Positions 1-10,015 of a stretch of DNA of 21,381 nucleotides are shown in pieces. Numbering within the stretch: position 1 is the stretch's first letter; each line of letters opens with the position of its first letter. The DNA lies in the NCBI GenBank assembly GCA_000697335.1, contig JNEM01010450.1, forward strand, positions 1 through 21,381, written 5' to 3'. Below the pieces are notes generated by a model. It had not been told where the DNA came from. It was given only the letters and a program-made list of their open reading frames with translations, and did not search any database. The position numbers and the translations under genes are program-made. This DNA comes from Conidiobolus incongruus B7586. Taxonomy: Eukaryota; Entomophthoromycota; Entomophthoromycetes; Entomophthorales; Conidiobolaceae.

Positions 1-1788
1 TATTTTATTATTTTTTAAATATTTAATAGTTAAAAAAATAATATAACAAAAGGTATTATCTTATTGAAAAAATATATTGATTTATTTATCTGATAAATAT
101 CTATATTATTTTGATTATAATAAATAATTCATTATATCTATTAGACTATTTGAAAATAATAAATAAAATTAAAAATAATATTAATATGTATATATATATA
201 TAATATATTAATTATTATTTCTTAAAATAAAAATGAATTCAATTATTTAATGATTTTTTGATTATTCCCTAAATAAACTACTCTATCCTTCTCTAATAAA
301 TATTTAAATATTAAAATAATTATAGTAACTTTACTGAAATTGTAAATATATTGCTGCAGTTATTAAATTTCACATAATTGTGACTATTTTAAATTGATAA
401 AAAATTATTAAATATATGAAATTTTACAACCCGTCCAAAATATAACCAAATAATCAAGAATATTATCAAAATATAGTAATATCAGTGATAAATATAATAT
501 TAAGTTTATATACTCTTGAGATATTAAAAATATTATAAGAACTCAACAATAACTATATTATTCAACCTAATCTTTTAAATATACTATGTCAAATTTTCAT
601 TATAATTTATATCTATTATTATATAGATTTATTCTTTTATACAATGATAAGCTAATAATTATGAATATTGTTATATTCTAATTAAATCATTAATATTTCT
701 AGATCATCAATTGAGAATAATATTCAAAATATTAATTTTGATCAAATCTGACAAAAAATATATTTATAAAGTATTGTATAATAATTCGAGCAATAACTAA
801 TTTGATTGTAAATTTTTAAAACACTTTCCATTCAATATTAAATCTAAATTAGGTATAAATATTAAAAAACAATTATGACTATATATGATCATATTTAATA
901 TAATATTATAAAAGGGAAAATAACTTTGTTCAAGATTATCATCAAAACCATAACATTTAGAAGATACGATAATTAAATTAAAATTTGAAAATATTGATGA
1001 TCTTCATCGGAAAATCTTGTAAATTTACAAGATATTCTCAAATTGTTATTAAATTAAAAATGATTGAATATTGTCAAATGGTATTAATCTTAACATTTTG
1101 ATTTGCTATCAAAATGATTTTCATAGTGTAATAGATCAATGTTAAGTATTTTGAATAATTGTGTTTTCTAAAATTTCTTTATTCGGGAAATTGATGTTTT
1201 AATTATATTTGAAGACCAATATATGGTGTATAAAGTTTAATGTTTAATTATATTGAGATAGTACTGTTTTTTTAGTTAAATTAATATATAATATTCTTAT
1301 GTACACATCAATTTATGAAAATTAATTCGGAATTATTGTATAAATCAACGAACAATATAGTGGATAAAAATTATAGAAAGTATATAGCAATATACTGTAC
1401 TAGAATTTATAATAAAGAATTAGATTTTTAATATATATTATTTATTTTACTATTAGATAACTTTGAACAAATAATGATAACAATATGGTAAATGATATCA
1501 TTGTCAATTTGCATTAAATTTCCCCACATTCTTGGATATTACATTTGGTTTAAAAAATTTATCAACAGGTGTATTTAACGTTAATAATTGGACAAAGGCC
1601 AAAAGAAGGGAATATTGATGAAATAATTAATTTAAAAAGATCAACAAAAAGGGGGATACCGAAAAGATACTGTTATTCACACTTAATTGGATGAAAATAG
1701 GTAATTTGAATTGGTAAATATTAATTAATTGAAAATAATGATAATATTGAGAGAAAACTGTTGAATGGTTGATTGATGGGGACTAAAC
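1..1788. other. AT-rich spacer, no gene seen
   Basis: No open frame of useful length or recognisable motif was seen on either strand. The stretch is strongly AT-rich, with a short TA run near 188-203. The part from about 1560 to 1788 is less AT-rich and probably holds the 3' untranslated region of the minus-strand gene that ends at 1789. Confidence 0.6.
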
Positions 1789-2220
1789 CTAGGAAGAGAT
1801 GATTATTGTGATAGTTAGCCCTGCTACGAGTATTCCATAACCCACACCATTCTTTACCGTCCCACTACTGCCTATAGATTTAGCACTTGCCGTGGCAGTT
1901 TGAGGTAGTGCCGTAGCATTGTAGTAACCCTTCTGTTTCGCCTTTTCAATTAACTGCTGACTTACATCTTCCATGCCCTGCCATCCAAGACATTGTTTTG
2001 TGCCTTTAATATAGTCGTAACATTCCACTTGTCCCTTGAGATTGAGAACCCAGCAGGGCGGACAATTTCCCTGGCATGCAGTTGGTGGTTCTGAGCCTAC
2101 CAGTAAACAGGTATCGGGCAAGGGCTTCGGAAGCGGCATACCGCTAACGTTAGCAGCATTCATACCATTGATCAAAGAAGTCAAAACGAACAAATTACTC
2201 ACAATTGTATTAAATAGCAT
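1789..2220 (-). CDS. Small secreted Cys-rich protein, probably GPI-anchored
   Basis: This single-exon frame encodes 143 residues, starting at a true ATG (2220-2218) and ending with TAG at 1791-1789. I do not recognise the family. The first ~22 residues form a hydrophobic signal peptide ending near NGMNA. The mature part has six cysteines, in DTC, TACQGNCPPCW, VECYDY and KQCLGW, which would fit three disulfides. A Thr/Ser/Ala-rich linker follows (ALPQTATASAKS, SSGTVKNG), and the last ~17 residues are hydrophobic (GYGILVAGLTITIIISS). A signal peptide, Cys core, Ser/Thr linker and hydrophobic tail is the usual layout of a small fungal GPI-anchored surface protein, with the cleavage site probably in SSGTVKNG. 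A type I membrane protein is the alternative. GC content is well above the flanks. A TATAAATAG element lies about 70 bp upstream on the same strand. No function can be assigned. Confidence 0.75.
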   Translation of the reverse strand: MLFNTIVSNLFVLTSLINGMNAANVSGMPLPKPLPDTCLLVGSEPPTACQGNCPPCWVLNLKGQVECYDYIKGTKQCLGWQGMEDVSQQLIEKAKQKGYYNATALPQTATASAKSIGSSGTVKNGVGYGILVAGLTITIIISS

Positions 2221-2288
2221 GACTATAAAATAATAACAATCACTTAAATTAATGAATTAAAAAACAAAAATCTAACGATTGTGAACCT

Positions 2289-2297
2289 CTATTTATA
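2289..2297 (-). promoter_or_regulatory. TATA-like element upstream of the secreted protein gene
   Basis: The minus strand reads TATAAATAG about 70-77 bp ahead of the ATG at 2220. Spacing and sequence suit a TATA box. AT-rich surroundings make chance matches common, but the G-ended consensus is better than the background. Confidence 0.4.
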
Positions 2298-3998
2298 TTT
2301 TTAACAATTCCATATTATTGAATAAATATAAATTTCCTATTGAATAAAGTGTTTTGTCAAACATTTAGCTTCCTAACTTAATTTAGTAATTTAAAAATTT
2401 ATCTAAAAGACATTTTGATTGGATCATTTTATTCGTTATTTTTTTTACTTTGATTTTACTGTGATTAGAAAAATTGTGAATTAATATTGACATAAAATAT
2501 ATTCTTAATATTTTTACAAATGGGTAATCTCTAAGTATATATGTGATTAGAAGGTTTGAAAATATTTTGACCATTCTGTAATATTCTTCTATTTTCATTT
2601 TTAAATTCTCTTTAGTATGCATTAGATAGAATTTGCATTTTTCAAACTCTTATATTTGTATGAAATTCTATTAATTAGATACATTTATTTATGAGAGTAT
2701 TATAGTAAAAATGAGGATAGCTAATTTATATACCAAGCATTTTATATTGCTAAATAGCTTTAGTAAATACGTCATTTCTAAAAATCCCATTATTTATAAA
2801 TAATTAATGACAAGCTCATATATAGGTGTGAATTGTTAAGAATAAAATATTAAATATTATTTGAAAAATTTAATAGTTCCAATAACTATTAAAAGATATT
2901 GAACAATATCGATCTCAAGGATATATGATATAAATGGTAACAAATATAACTCTCAATTGATACTATTTTTTGATATTTTATAATTTAACTAATGACATCT
3001 TAATTTGTATGAATTATTAATTATTTTTATTAATTTGCAATTGATTCAAAAGTTTGTTAATACTGTAGAATAACAAATTAGAATCCTAAATAATATTTCA
3101 ATACTGAATATAAAATTTATACAACTTTGATAACGGGCTGTTTTTGTTATTATAAAATAATATCGCAGAATATTTTTATTTTTATATTAGTTATAATGAA
3201 TTGGAACTAGCATACATTGAATAATTAAGATACATAAATTTTATTCACATATCTTAATCAAAATATCAGTAATCAAAACTTTATAATTTGCTTTTGAAAT
3301 CATAATAAAATTTAATTTTTGATTTTGTCTCTGTATGTTTGTATTCGAACTAACCTTCTCATGTGATATTTTTTCTATTCGTGTAAAATGATTGACCAAT
3401 GGTGTGATACGATATTTGAACTTCTATTCAGTCTCCTTAAATCATAATTATAACAGTCCTCGAATATTTTAAAAATGTTGGTTATGAGTACGCTATTATC
3501 ACTAAATATTTTCATTATATAGATATTCAAATGATATATTTGATCTATAAATAATGGTTTTATTCTAGTACATTCATGTTTTTATCAAATATTAAATATT
3601 AAAGCATTCAAATAATTTATATCAATGAAATTGGAAAATATACCAAAGTAATATATTATATAAATATATTTAAATATTTGTAATTATCAACATTAAAATT
3701 TAATCTCAATAAAATTATAAATTATTAATTATTATAAAAAATATAATTTAATAAAAAATTATTCCTTTTACTCTTTTATATAATATAAATTCATAATTAA
3801 AATTTTGAACTAAATGAATTTATGATATAAACCACTTTTCTCTAAAGAATTTGAATCAAAATAATCCAATTAAACAATTAAAAAAAATATTAAAATGATG
3901 TAATAAATTTGATTGGCCTTAATTTTAACATAAAATTGGTGACTGTCGAATTTGATTAGAAAAATTTAATCAAGTAGAATTAAGATGACATCAATTGA
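2298..3998. other. AT-rich spacer, no gene seen
   Basis: This is the divergent intergenic region between the minus-strand secreted protein gene and the plus-strand metallothionein-like gene. I found no conserved coding motif. A 79-codon minus-strand frame at 2383-2622 is made of Ile, Lys, Asn and Tyr as expected by chance in AT-rich DNA. Confidence 0.6.
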
Positions 3999-4006
3999 TA
4001 TAAAAT
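3999..4006 (+). promoter_or_regulatory. TATA-like box overlapping the first ATG of the metallothionein-like frame
   Basis: TATAAAAT lies 77-84 bp before the ATG at 4083 and overlaps the more upstream in-frame ATG at 4005. If it acts as a TATA box, transcription starts downstream of 4005. The ATG at 4083 would then be the real start and 4005-4082 would be an A-rich leader. Confidence 0.4.
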
Positions 4007-4082
4007 GTTACTAGGTTTAACCCTTAAATCACTTTTTAAATTTTTAAAAAAAAAAGAAAAGAAAAGAAAATATATTTGCAAT

Positions 4083-5096
4083 ATGGTTAAGACTAGAGCG
4101 AGATCAAAATCCGAAAGTTTTGGTAATAATACTACTAACTCTAGTTTAGAAAATGATTTTAAGGGGAAAAACTATCATAATTGCAGTTGTGGCGGTAGCG
4201 GTGTGAACTGTAACTGTGGTTCGAATTGCGAATGTGGAAGTACTGAAGAGAAGCGTATTAATATCCACTCCGAGTTCTGCTTCTGTAAGGGTACTGGCGT
4301 TGGCTGCTACTGTGCTCAAGGCTGCAAATGCAATGCTGATTCCCAGAAGCTTCCATCTGCAAAGGAACACTCTTGCTCATGTAGGGGCGAAGGAGTGAAC
4401 TGCACTTGTGGCGATAATTGTAATTGTATGTCGGTTGATAACGAGACTTGCGGTGATTGCGGTAAAGACCCATCCAGCTGTGAGTGTAACCAAGGCGATC
4501 GTTACAAACTTATACAACATGATGCTAGTTGCTCTTGTCACGGTACTGGGGTTGGATGTAACTGTACAATTCGATGTGACTGCCAAAATGGAGTTCCAAA
4601 GCGCCGTCAGGAGGCTAAGAATTGCAGGTGTGCTGGCTCTGGGGTGAATTGCACATGTGGCTCAAGTTGCAATTGCGAATCTGATGGCTCTTCTATGCAT
4701 ACGTGCTCTTGTGGTGGCTCAGGTGTAAATTGTACCTGTGGAAGCAACTGTCAGTGCGGGAATCTATCTAAATTGAAAAGCATTAATTCACAAGATATGT
4801 TTAATGCAGATGGCTGCAACTGTGGAGGTTCTGGATTAAACTGCTCTTGTGGTAGCAATTGTAACTGCGGCACTCATAAAGTAGGTCATCTCACAAAGAG
4901 ACCATCCGATATGGTTGATGGAACACCCAGTCACCCATGTACATGTCGTGGTTCAGGTGTCAATTGTAAGTGTGGTGACAATTGCCAATGTGATCCTAGT
5001 TCTGCGGGTGGCGATTGTACTTGCTCGGATGTGAGATCTGGAGGATGTAATAGCGCAAGATGTCGTTTTTCAGATCTCAAAAAGCTCAGGGCTTAA
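4083..5096 (+). CDS. Metallothionein-like protein with eight Cys modules
   Basis: From the ATG at 4083 this encodes 337 residues with 56 cysteines, about one in six. An in-frame ATG at 4005 would add 26 Lys-rich residues, but it overlaps a TATA-like box and the added segment is an A-tract, so 4083 is preferred. Eight 18-residue modules follow C-x-C-x6-C-x-C-x3-C-x-C, at about residues 34-51, 66-83, 98-115, 150-167, 181-198, 208-225, 245-262 and 286-303. The typical core is GSGVNCTCGS. Between modules 3 and 4 is a four-Cys insert (CGDCG, CECN), and four more Cys lie at the C-terminus. The spacing is close to the short copper metallothioneins of Neurospora and Agaricus (C-x-C-x5-C-x-C-x3-C-x-C), and Cryptococcus CMT proteins also array such units. 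The likely role is cytosolic Cu(I) or Zn binding and detoxification; there is no signal peptide or membrane segment. Polar spacers of 7-34 residues separate the modules. Metal specificity cannot be read from sequence. Confidence 0.85.
   Translation: MVKTRARSKSESFGNNTTNSSLENDFKGKNYHNCSCGGSGVNCNCGSNCECGSTEEKRINIHSEFCFCKGTGVGCYCAQGCKCNADSQKLPSAKEHSCSCRGEGVNCTCGDNCNCMSVDNETCGDCGKDPSSCECNQGDRYKLIQHDASCSCHGTGVGCNCTIRCDCQNGVPKRRQEAKNCRCAGSGVNCTCGSSCNCESDGSSMHTCSCGGSGVNCTCGSNCQCGNLSKLKSINSQDMFNADGCNCGGSGLNCSCGSNCNCGTHKVGHLTKRPSDMVDGTPSHPCTCRGSGVNCKCGDNCQCDPSSAGGDCTCSDVRSGGCNSARCRFSDLKKLRA
4182..4991 (+). repeat. Eight imperfect 54-bp coding repeats (Cys modules)
   Basis: Eight 54-bp units each encode the 18-residue six-Cys module. 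Codons differ between units (TGT and TGC are mixed) and the spacers are unrelated, so the amplification is old and the units are held by protein-level selection. Modules 1, 6 and 7 are most alike (GGSG cores); modules 2 and 4 diverge most (GTGVGC). Confidence 0.85.
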
Positions 5097-5216
5097 AGTA
5101 ATCATATTTCGTCTTTTTTTATTTTGATTATTTAATATTCTTGTGAATTCAATACTTCTTTATTTTGGATTCATCAGTGTTTTTATACAAAACAGTAATA
5201 TTAAAATAATTATAAA

Positions 5217-5249
<33 letters not shown>

Positions 5250-6789
5250 ACCCTAATATTTAATATTTTTCATATGGATAATTATTTATATTTTTTTATG
5301 ATACTCTAATTTTATATTTATCATTGATACCACCATGAAATTTATTCTACATTTTTAAAAATTATTATTCCATTGATTATTCAGTACTAGTGAATGTTTT
5401 AATAGCATCTTGCAAAATATTAGAATATTCTATCATTAATGATATATCAGATATACTTTACATTCTTATCTATGATTGATAAGATCTGAGTAAATTTTTA
5501 ATGATTCACATGTGTAAATTAACAAATTTATTAATTTATTTTTAATTAAATTTTGTCATTTTTAGAATGAATATTTGAATACAATAACATTAACAACATA
5601 AGTTATCAATATATATTTAAATGTAATGATAGCTGATAAAATTTTGTACAAATATCAATTATTCAATACTGTTGATTAATTCAATTATTTATTAGATATT
5701 GGTAAATCAACTCAAAATTGAATGATGTTTATTTAGATTTAAACTTCAAAAATTATAATATGTACATCATTCACTTGTATATTTCAACTAATTTAAATCA
5801 ATTTCAAATATTTATCATCATAATATTATATGAATAACTTTGAAATTACAAAATAAAATCTATTCATTTATTACATCTTATAATTTATTATTGTTTGTAT
5901 TTTTATAATTATAATAAATAAAAGTAAAAAATATTGATTTAATTGATTAATAAATTTATACTTATTTATATTTGATTATTATAAAGAATTTCATAAATTT
6001 AAGCAATGTATAAATTAATACTTTAAAAATTCATATCATTTATATATAAATAGTTTTAAAGACAAAAATAATTTGTGACAAAGCCAGTAACTTATTTACC
6101 TGAAACTAATGTATATTTTTATTAATATTTTCAATTGATATAATGAACTAACCAAATATTGATATCTATGATTTATTGGTTAAATTTAATTTGTGTATAA
6201 TAGTATTTTAATGATATAATAATATAACAAATAAAATATAAAACTAAAAGAATGCAACTTGATTTAGATGTTCATTTTAATATCCAACAATATTAAACAT
6301 TGTAAATTTAGCTAATAAATGTTAATTTCTGAATCCCAAAGCATTTTAGATAGAAGAAAATCAAAAGCCATAAAAAATTTAAATATTATTAGATAAATAT
6401 TCAAATAGAGTCATATTATTTTCAAAGCGCTGATATATATCAGAAAGTTTATATTGAAATAGTTTTATACATATATATTTCAGATAAAACATGTCATAAA
6501 TCTAATTAATATTTATTTTAATATTTAATAATATTCTATTGGACAAAATAAATTAAATTTTAAAATTATTAATAAAAATAATTATAACTTAGAAACAGTG
6601 TATTCCAGGATATCAAATTATTTCCTGGTTTAATGATAAACATATCCTTTTTAAAAATAGCAATCAAATAATTTTATATAAGTTATATTAAATCTGAATT
6701 TAACATAGGTGAAAATTTTAATTTAATATTTTATATAATTTATTAAATTAATATAAATGAATTTAAAAACTTTTTTCAATAGTTTAAAA
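5097..6789. other. AT-rich spacer with a TAA/ATT microsatellite
   Basis: No coding signal was seen. The stretch is dominated by A/T runs. A perfect ATT-type trinucleotide run lies near 5216-5247. Around 6605-6633 the top strand has CCAGG and CCTGG arms about 20 bp apart, an inverted pair that recurs near 18894. Confidence 0.6.
5216..5247. repeat. ATT trinucleotide microsatellite
   Basis: About ten uninterrupted ATT/TTA units lie just after the metallothionein-like gene. This is a simple-sequence repeat typical of AT-rich spacer DNA. Confidence 0.9.
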
Positions 6790-7130
6790 TAGAATTACAT
6801 TATGCCTCATCAATTGTTAGTAGAAAGTTGATAAAAGGGAAAAGTGCAGCTTGCTCGTGTTTGTTTGGTAGTTTGGATTAAGGTATTTTATTAGGGTTTG
6901 TTGAAGGTTTAATGGGCTTCACAGAAGACTCTTGGTGATAATGAAAGTGTATCCTGACATTGATCCTTTTATAGATCATTTGCCTGTCTTAGATAGTGTA
7001 AAGAAGTATATTAGGTCTTATGGAACAGAGAGCTTGAAGTAGTGTGACTGGTGTTCCGAGGCTATGTCTCCATAAGGTAATAGGTTGCCAGATGAAGTTG
7101 GTCAGGCAGGCTAATATCTAGATAATCACA
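6790..7130 (+). pseudogene. Decayed protein-coding relic, family not recognised
   Basis: A GC-richer island sits in a spacer of over 80% AT. In the frame of 6846 the top strand reads as plausible protein for about 45 codons (SSIVSRKLIKGKSAACSC, then ILLGFVEGLMGFTEDSW), broken by a TAA at about 6879 and ended by TGA at 6936. A second frame, from about 6905, then gives NGLHRRLLVIMKVYPDIDPF and DHLPVLDSVKKYIRSYGTES, followed by CDWCSEAMSP, with stops at about 7040, 7073 and 7112. Amino-acid use is balanced, unlike translated AT-rich noise, and the frames abut. I infer a degraded gene, possibly for a membrane protein given the hydrophobic GILLGFVEGLMGF. I do not know its parent. A structured noncoding RNA is the alternative reading of a GC island, but I saw no known RNA signature. 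Confidence 0.45.
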
Positions 7131-7392
7131 ACATCAAAATTTATTTGATTTATATTTGGATAATTTACTCTTAAATATTTAGAGAATTCGAGTGTAAAGA
7201 TTTGAAATATTGAAACTTAAAGAAGTATTTATATTTATAAAATCGATTAATGAAATTAGGGTTGAATATTAACTTTAGAAAATATAATTAATTTATCCCC
7301 ACAATAAAAACACCTTTTTTAATATTTTACAATTTATAATTAATTTTCATATTTCCTATAACTTTTTAAATGAATTCTTGTTATATTTTGAA

Positions 7393-7608
7393 TCAAAGCT
7401 TAATATCAAAATCATCAAATTTTAACAAGCAAAATTTCATTAATATTATCAATAATGTATTGTCGTCGCTATCAATATCATAATTTGAGATTTCAGAATC
7501 TCGTATTGCCGCTGTAAAGTAATTTACATAACATTTAAAGTGATCATTGTAATGAAATTGGATACTTGCATAACTTAATTTTGATTGAATAGTTGGAAAA
7601 GCTGTTAT
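7393..7608 (-). pseudogene. Cryptic coding-like stretch (possible last exon or relic)
   Basis: The minus strand is open for 71 codons ending in TGA at 7395-7393, without an internal ATG near its start. The translation has good complexity: AFPTIQSKLSYASIQFHYND, then CYVNYFTAAIRDSEISNYD, then an acidic DIDSDD and a hydrophobic LLIILMKFCLLKFDDFD end. A possible splice acceptor (AATAACAG, preceded by a CACTAAT branch-like motif) lies at its upstream end, so it could be a terminal exon. It pairs only awkwardly with the stretch at 7801-7908: the straightforward junction is out of phase and the gap (~200 nt) is longer than any intron here. It could be a relic, a divergent gene or chance. Confidence 0.3.
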
Positions 7609-7800
7609 TCAAATTAGTGATTAAATTAATATTAATAATATAAAATATTGATTTATAATTTTATTATATAATTCAATGGTTTGATTTCTATCAATTTATG
7701 TATATATTTTTTCGCATCTTATGATAATTATTTCAATATTAAGAAAAATTGCGAAATTACATAATTTTAAGGATTTATACTTACTATAATTGGAAAAAAA

Positions 7801-7908
7801 TTACCTCAATTTTAGTAAAAACTGAATAATTTCTCCAAATCGACTCACATTTTCAGAGTTCAAGTTGAATTTCAAATTAATTTCAAGGCAGAGCCAATCG
7901 CGATATCT
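7801..7908 (-). pseudogene. Cryptic coding-like stretch with a good 5' splice site
   Basis: The minus strand reads RYRDWLCLEINLKFNLNSEN then VSRFGEIIQFLLKLR, and the frame meets GTAATTT, the same donor type used in the confirmed introns nearby. Upstream the frame is closed by TGA at 7911-7909, so a further exon joining through an AG near 7905 would be needed. No such exon was found with confidence. It may belong with the stretch at 7393-7608 as parts of one minus-strand gene or pseudogene. No family is recognised. Confidence 0.28.
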
Positions 7909-8107
7909 TCAAAATAAATTCAAGTAATTTTGATTGGTTGAAAGGTGATCTGATAATAAAGACTTAGTTTAGAAATCCTGTATAAAAAATGTGACTAATA
8001 ATCAATGCAAACAATTGTGTGTAGGGTTGTCTTTTTTCTGAATATAAATAGTTTATTGGTCTTTAATTATTTGTTTAACCTTGTATCTTCTTTATAATTT
8101 GAATTTT

Positions 8108-8214
8108 AATTGTAATTGTTATTAAGTTGGGATAATATTTCATTGTGATTTATTGTATTAATCTTTTTGTTTTCCCCGCATAAATTATCAATTGTAATTG
8201 TAATTGTAATTGTA
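8108..8214 (+). repeat. AATTGT hexamer repeats
   Basis: ATTGTA is repeated four times without interruption at 8191-8214. A partial copy of the same motif (AATTGTAATTGTT) lies at 8108-8120. It sits about 220 bp upstream of the Atos-family gene. It may be a simple repeat or a promoter element; nothing favours function. Confidence 0.6.
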
Positions 8215-8436
8215 AACAATCCTCAAAATTCATTATTAAAACCTTGTCAAATTATTGAAAATTTGAATTCTTTATAGTTACCAAACCAAAAAGCATTCAA
8301 ATATTTTTTATTTTATTATTTATTTAAATTATTAAAATTAAAAAAAAAGAATTATAAAACTAGATTACATAAATTAAAAGCAGAATTAAAAGCTTTTTTT
8401 TGAAATTAGAAATAATACAAACATATTATAAGCTAT

Positions 8437-10015
8437 ATGTCTTTGACAGGTTCTTCAATAAATCAAAAACTTTCAGGTATTACTAGCAAATGTAAAATTA
8501 TGAATATTATTAATAAATTTTCAGAATATGATATAATTTTACTAGAATTTTTAAGTAATGCATTGTTGGGAGTATTTAAGAATAGATTGCCTAACCAACC
8601 TTTTACGGTGGATAGAGTCAAGGTATTTTTAAGTTTCGATGTTGTTTATTGAAATTTGATATATAATTTTTATAATTCAATTCCATAATGATTCAAAATA
8701 ATATTAAAATTAACCAATTTCCAATAGTTTTTATTACTACCTTATATATCTAAGTCTAATTTACCTCTACAATTTAACATTGAACTATTTTCCAATCAAT
8801 CTCAAGCCATATCCCTGGAAAGTGACTACGATTCCAAATGTTTAGAAAGTTGGAGCATTACAATACACTCAGTTTCCAAGTAAGCTTACCACCATTTTTT
8901 ACTTTATATTTTATTGATAGTATATTAGGAGTTTGAGAGCTTCTACCACCTCCACATCAGCTACTCAATTAAAATTATTATATCAATCGATTTATAATAA
9001 GGTGAAGAGAGCTCCTCTGAGTATTGAAGAGTTAATTAATCTGGAATTTCGGATATCCACACCACCTCACTTGAACCAACCTACGATTTGTCACCAATTT
9101 GATGAGGTTATTGTCAAGAGAAGGTTTAAAATATTGGTGAGTTGCTATCATTGGCCAGAGAAGGTGACTGACAAAGTCGTCGAACCTGTGAGAGTCAGTG
9201 CTTTGAGCCAAGCTTTGGGATACAGTCAGCATGCGGTGCAGAAGGCGAAGCATAAACATCCACAACCGCTGTCGAGTCCTTACGCTTCGTTTTACCAATC
9301 TCAATCTAATGCCAATGGATCGCCTGTACCTCAAGCATTGTCCTTGTCTTCGTCCCATGAGGATCGACGCCTAGTAGGCAGCTACGAAGAGAGCTTATTC
9401 CGCGGAAGAATGTCGAGTTTGACGTCACATTCTATAGATGGATTTCAAGTTCAAATTGGAGTATTGGGAGCTCCCCAATGTCGTCCTAAGCATTTATCAT
9501 GCCCTCCTCATAGAGCTTACCCATTCCCAGTACAATATTACGATCATCCACCTGAAGCACGTGGATCAAGCTCACCCAGCAGTCCGTATGTCGGTACACT
9601 GATGCTATTTGATCCCTTTCCAATACCCGACAAAGGTCAGCTCCAATTCACGATTCAAAATCCGCAACTAACCTGTGTCAAAGTCTTACTAATTCCGTAT
9701 GACTTCAGTCAAATGCCCAACAATACCAAAACTTTCCTCCGTCACAAATCCTACCGCTACACCGACGCCCCTACTCCCACCACGAAATCCAAGCCCTGGC
9801 TCGAAAGCGGCGCCCATTTCCACGTCTGTCATCGCTCGTCCACAGAGTTTTGGGTCTACGGAGTCGTTCGACTGGTATTTGACCCTCGAGCATCCGACGA
9901 CGGTGGCGACAAGTTGTGTAAAACTGTGGACTACCCTCCCGACCCTCTTAAGTATACCAAGATCACGGATTTTGAATGGGATGAAATGGGATTTGGCGAA
10001 GTTCGATGTTTGTAG
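8437..10015 (+). CDS. Atos-like (FAM214/ATOS family) protein
   Basis: Three exons give 474 residues: 8437-8622, 8728-8879 and 8929-10015. The introns are 105 and 49 nt, with GTATTT and GTAAGC donors and TAG acceptors, and the frame holds across both. The C-terminal half carries the family hallmarks. GSYEESLFRGRM (about residues 263-274) matches the DUF4210-type motif GNFEESLLNGR of human FAM214. PYVGTLMLFDPFPIPDKGQL, NPQLTCVKVLLIPYDFSQMP and TKTFLRHKSYR (about 333-389) match the Atos C-terminal domain, followed by STEFWVYGVVRLVF (about 417-430). Animal Atos is linked to transcriptional control and the fission yeast relative is annotated with meiotic chromosome segregation; the molecular role here is unknown. 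The N-terminal ~170 residues (LESWSITIHS, LLYQSIYNKVKRAPL) resemble the LExW and RSLY/LLP region of ATG13, a looser likeness. A Ser/Pro/His-rich linker joins the halves. The gene is GC-rich for the region, especially near its 3' end. Confidence 0.85.
8623..8727 (+). other. Intron 1 of the Atos-like gene (105 nt)
   Basis: It begins GTATTT after GTC AAG and ends CCAATAG, in phase 0. At 105 nt it is the only intron clearly longer than 61 nt among the 18 placed in this window. It contains stop codons in the exon 1 frame. Confidence 0.75.

Noticed and set aside
2383-2622. 79-codon minus-strand ORF
   Set aside because: Its composition is dominated by Ile, Lys, Asn, Leu and Tyr, with no motif, and it is no more complex than random AT-rich DNA.
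4146-4647. Short frames on both strands within the metallothionein-like gene
   Set aside because: They are shadows of the Cys-repeat coding sequence, produced by the low stop density of the repeated TGT/TGC pattern.
6790-7130. U6, U3, SRP or RNase P RNA as the source of the GC island
   Set aside because: An ACAGAGA-like word occurs at 7025, but the rest of the U6 sequence is absent, and no other conserved box of these RNAs was seen. The protein-like reading is stronger.
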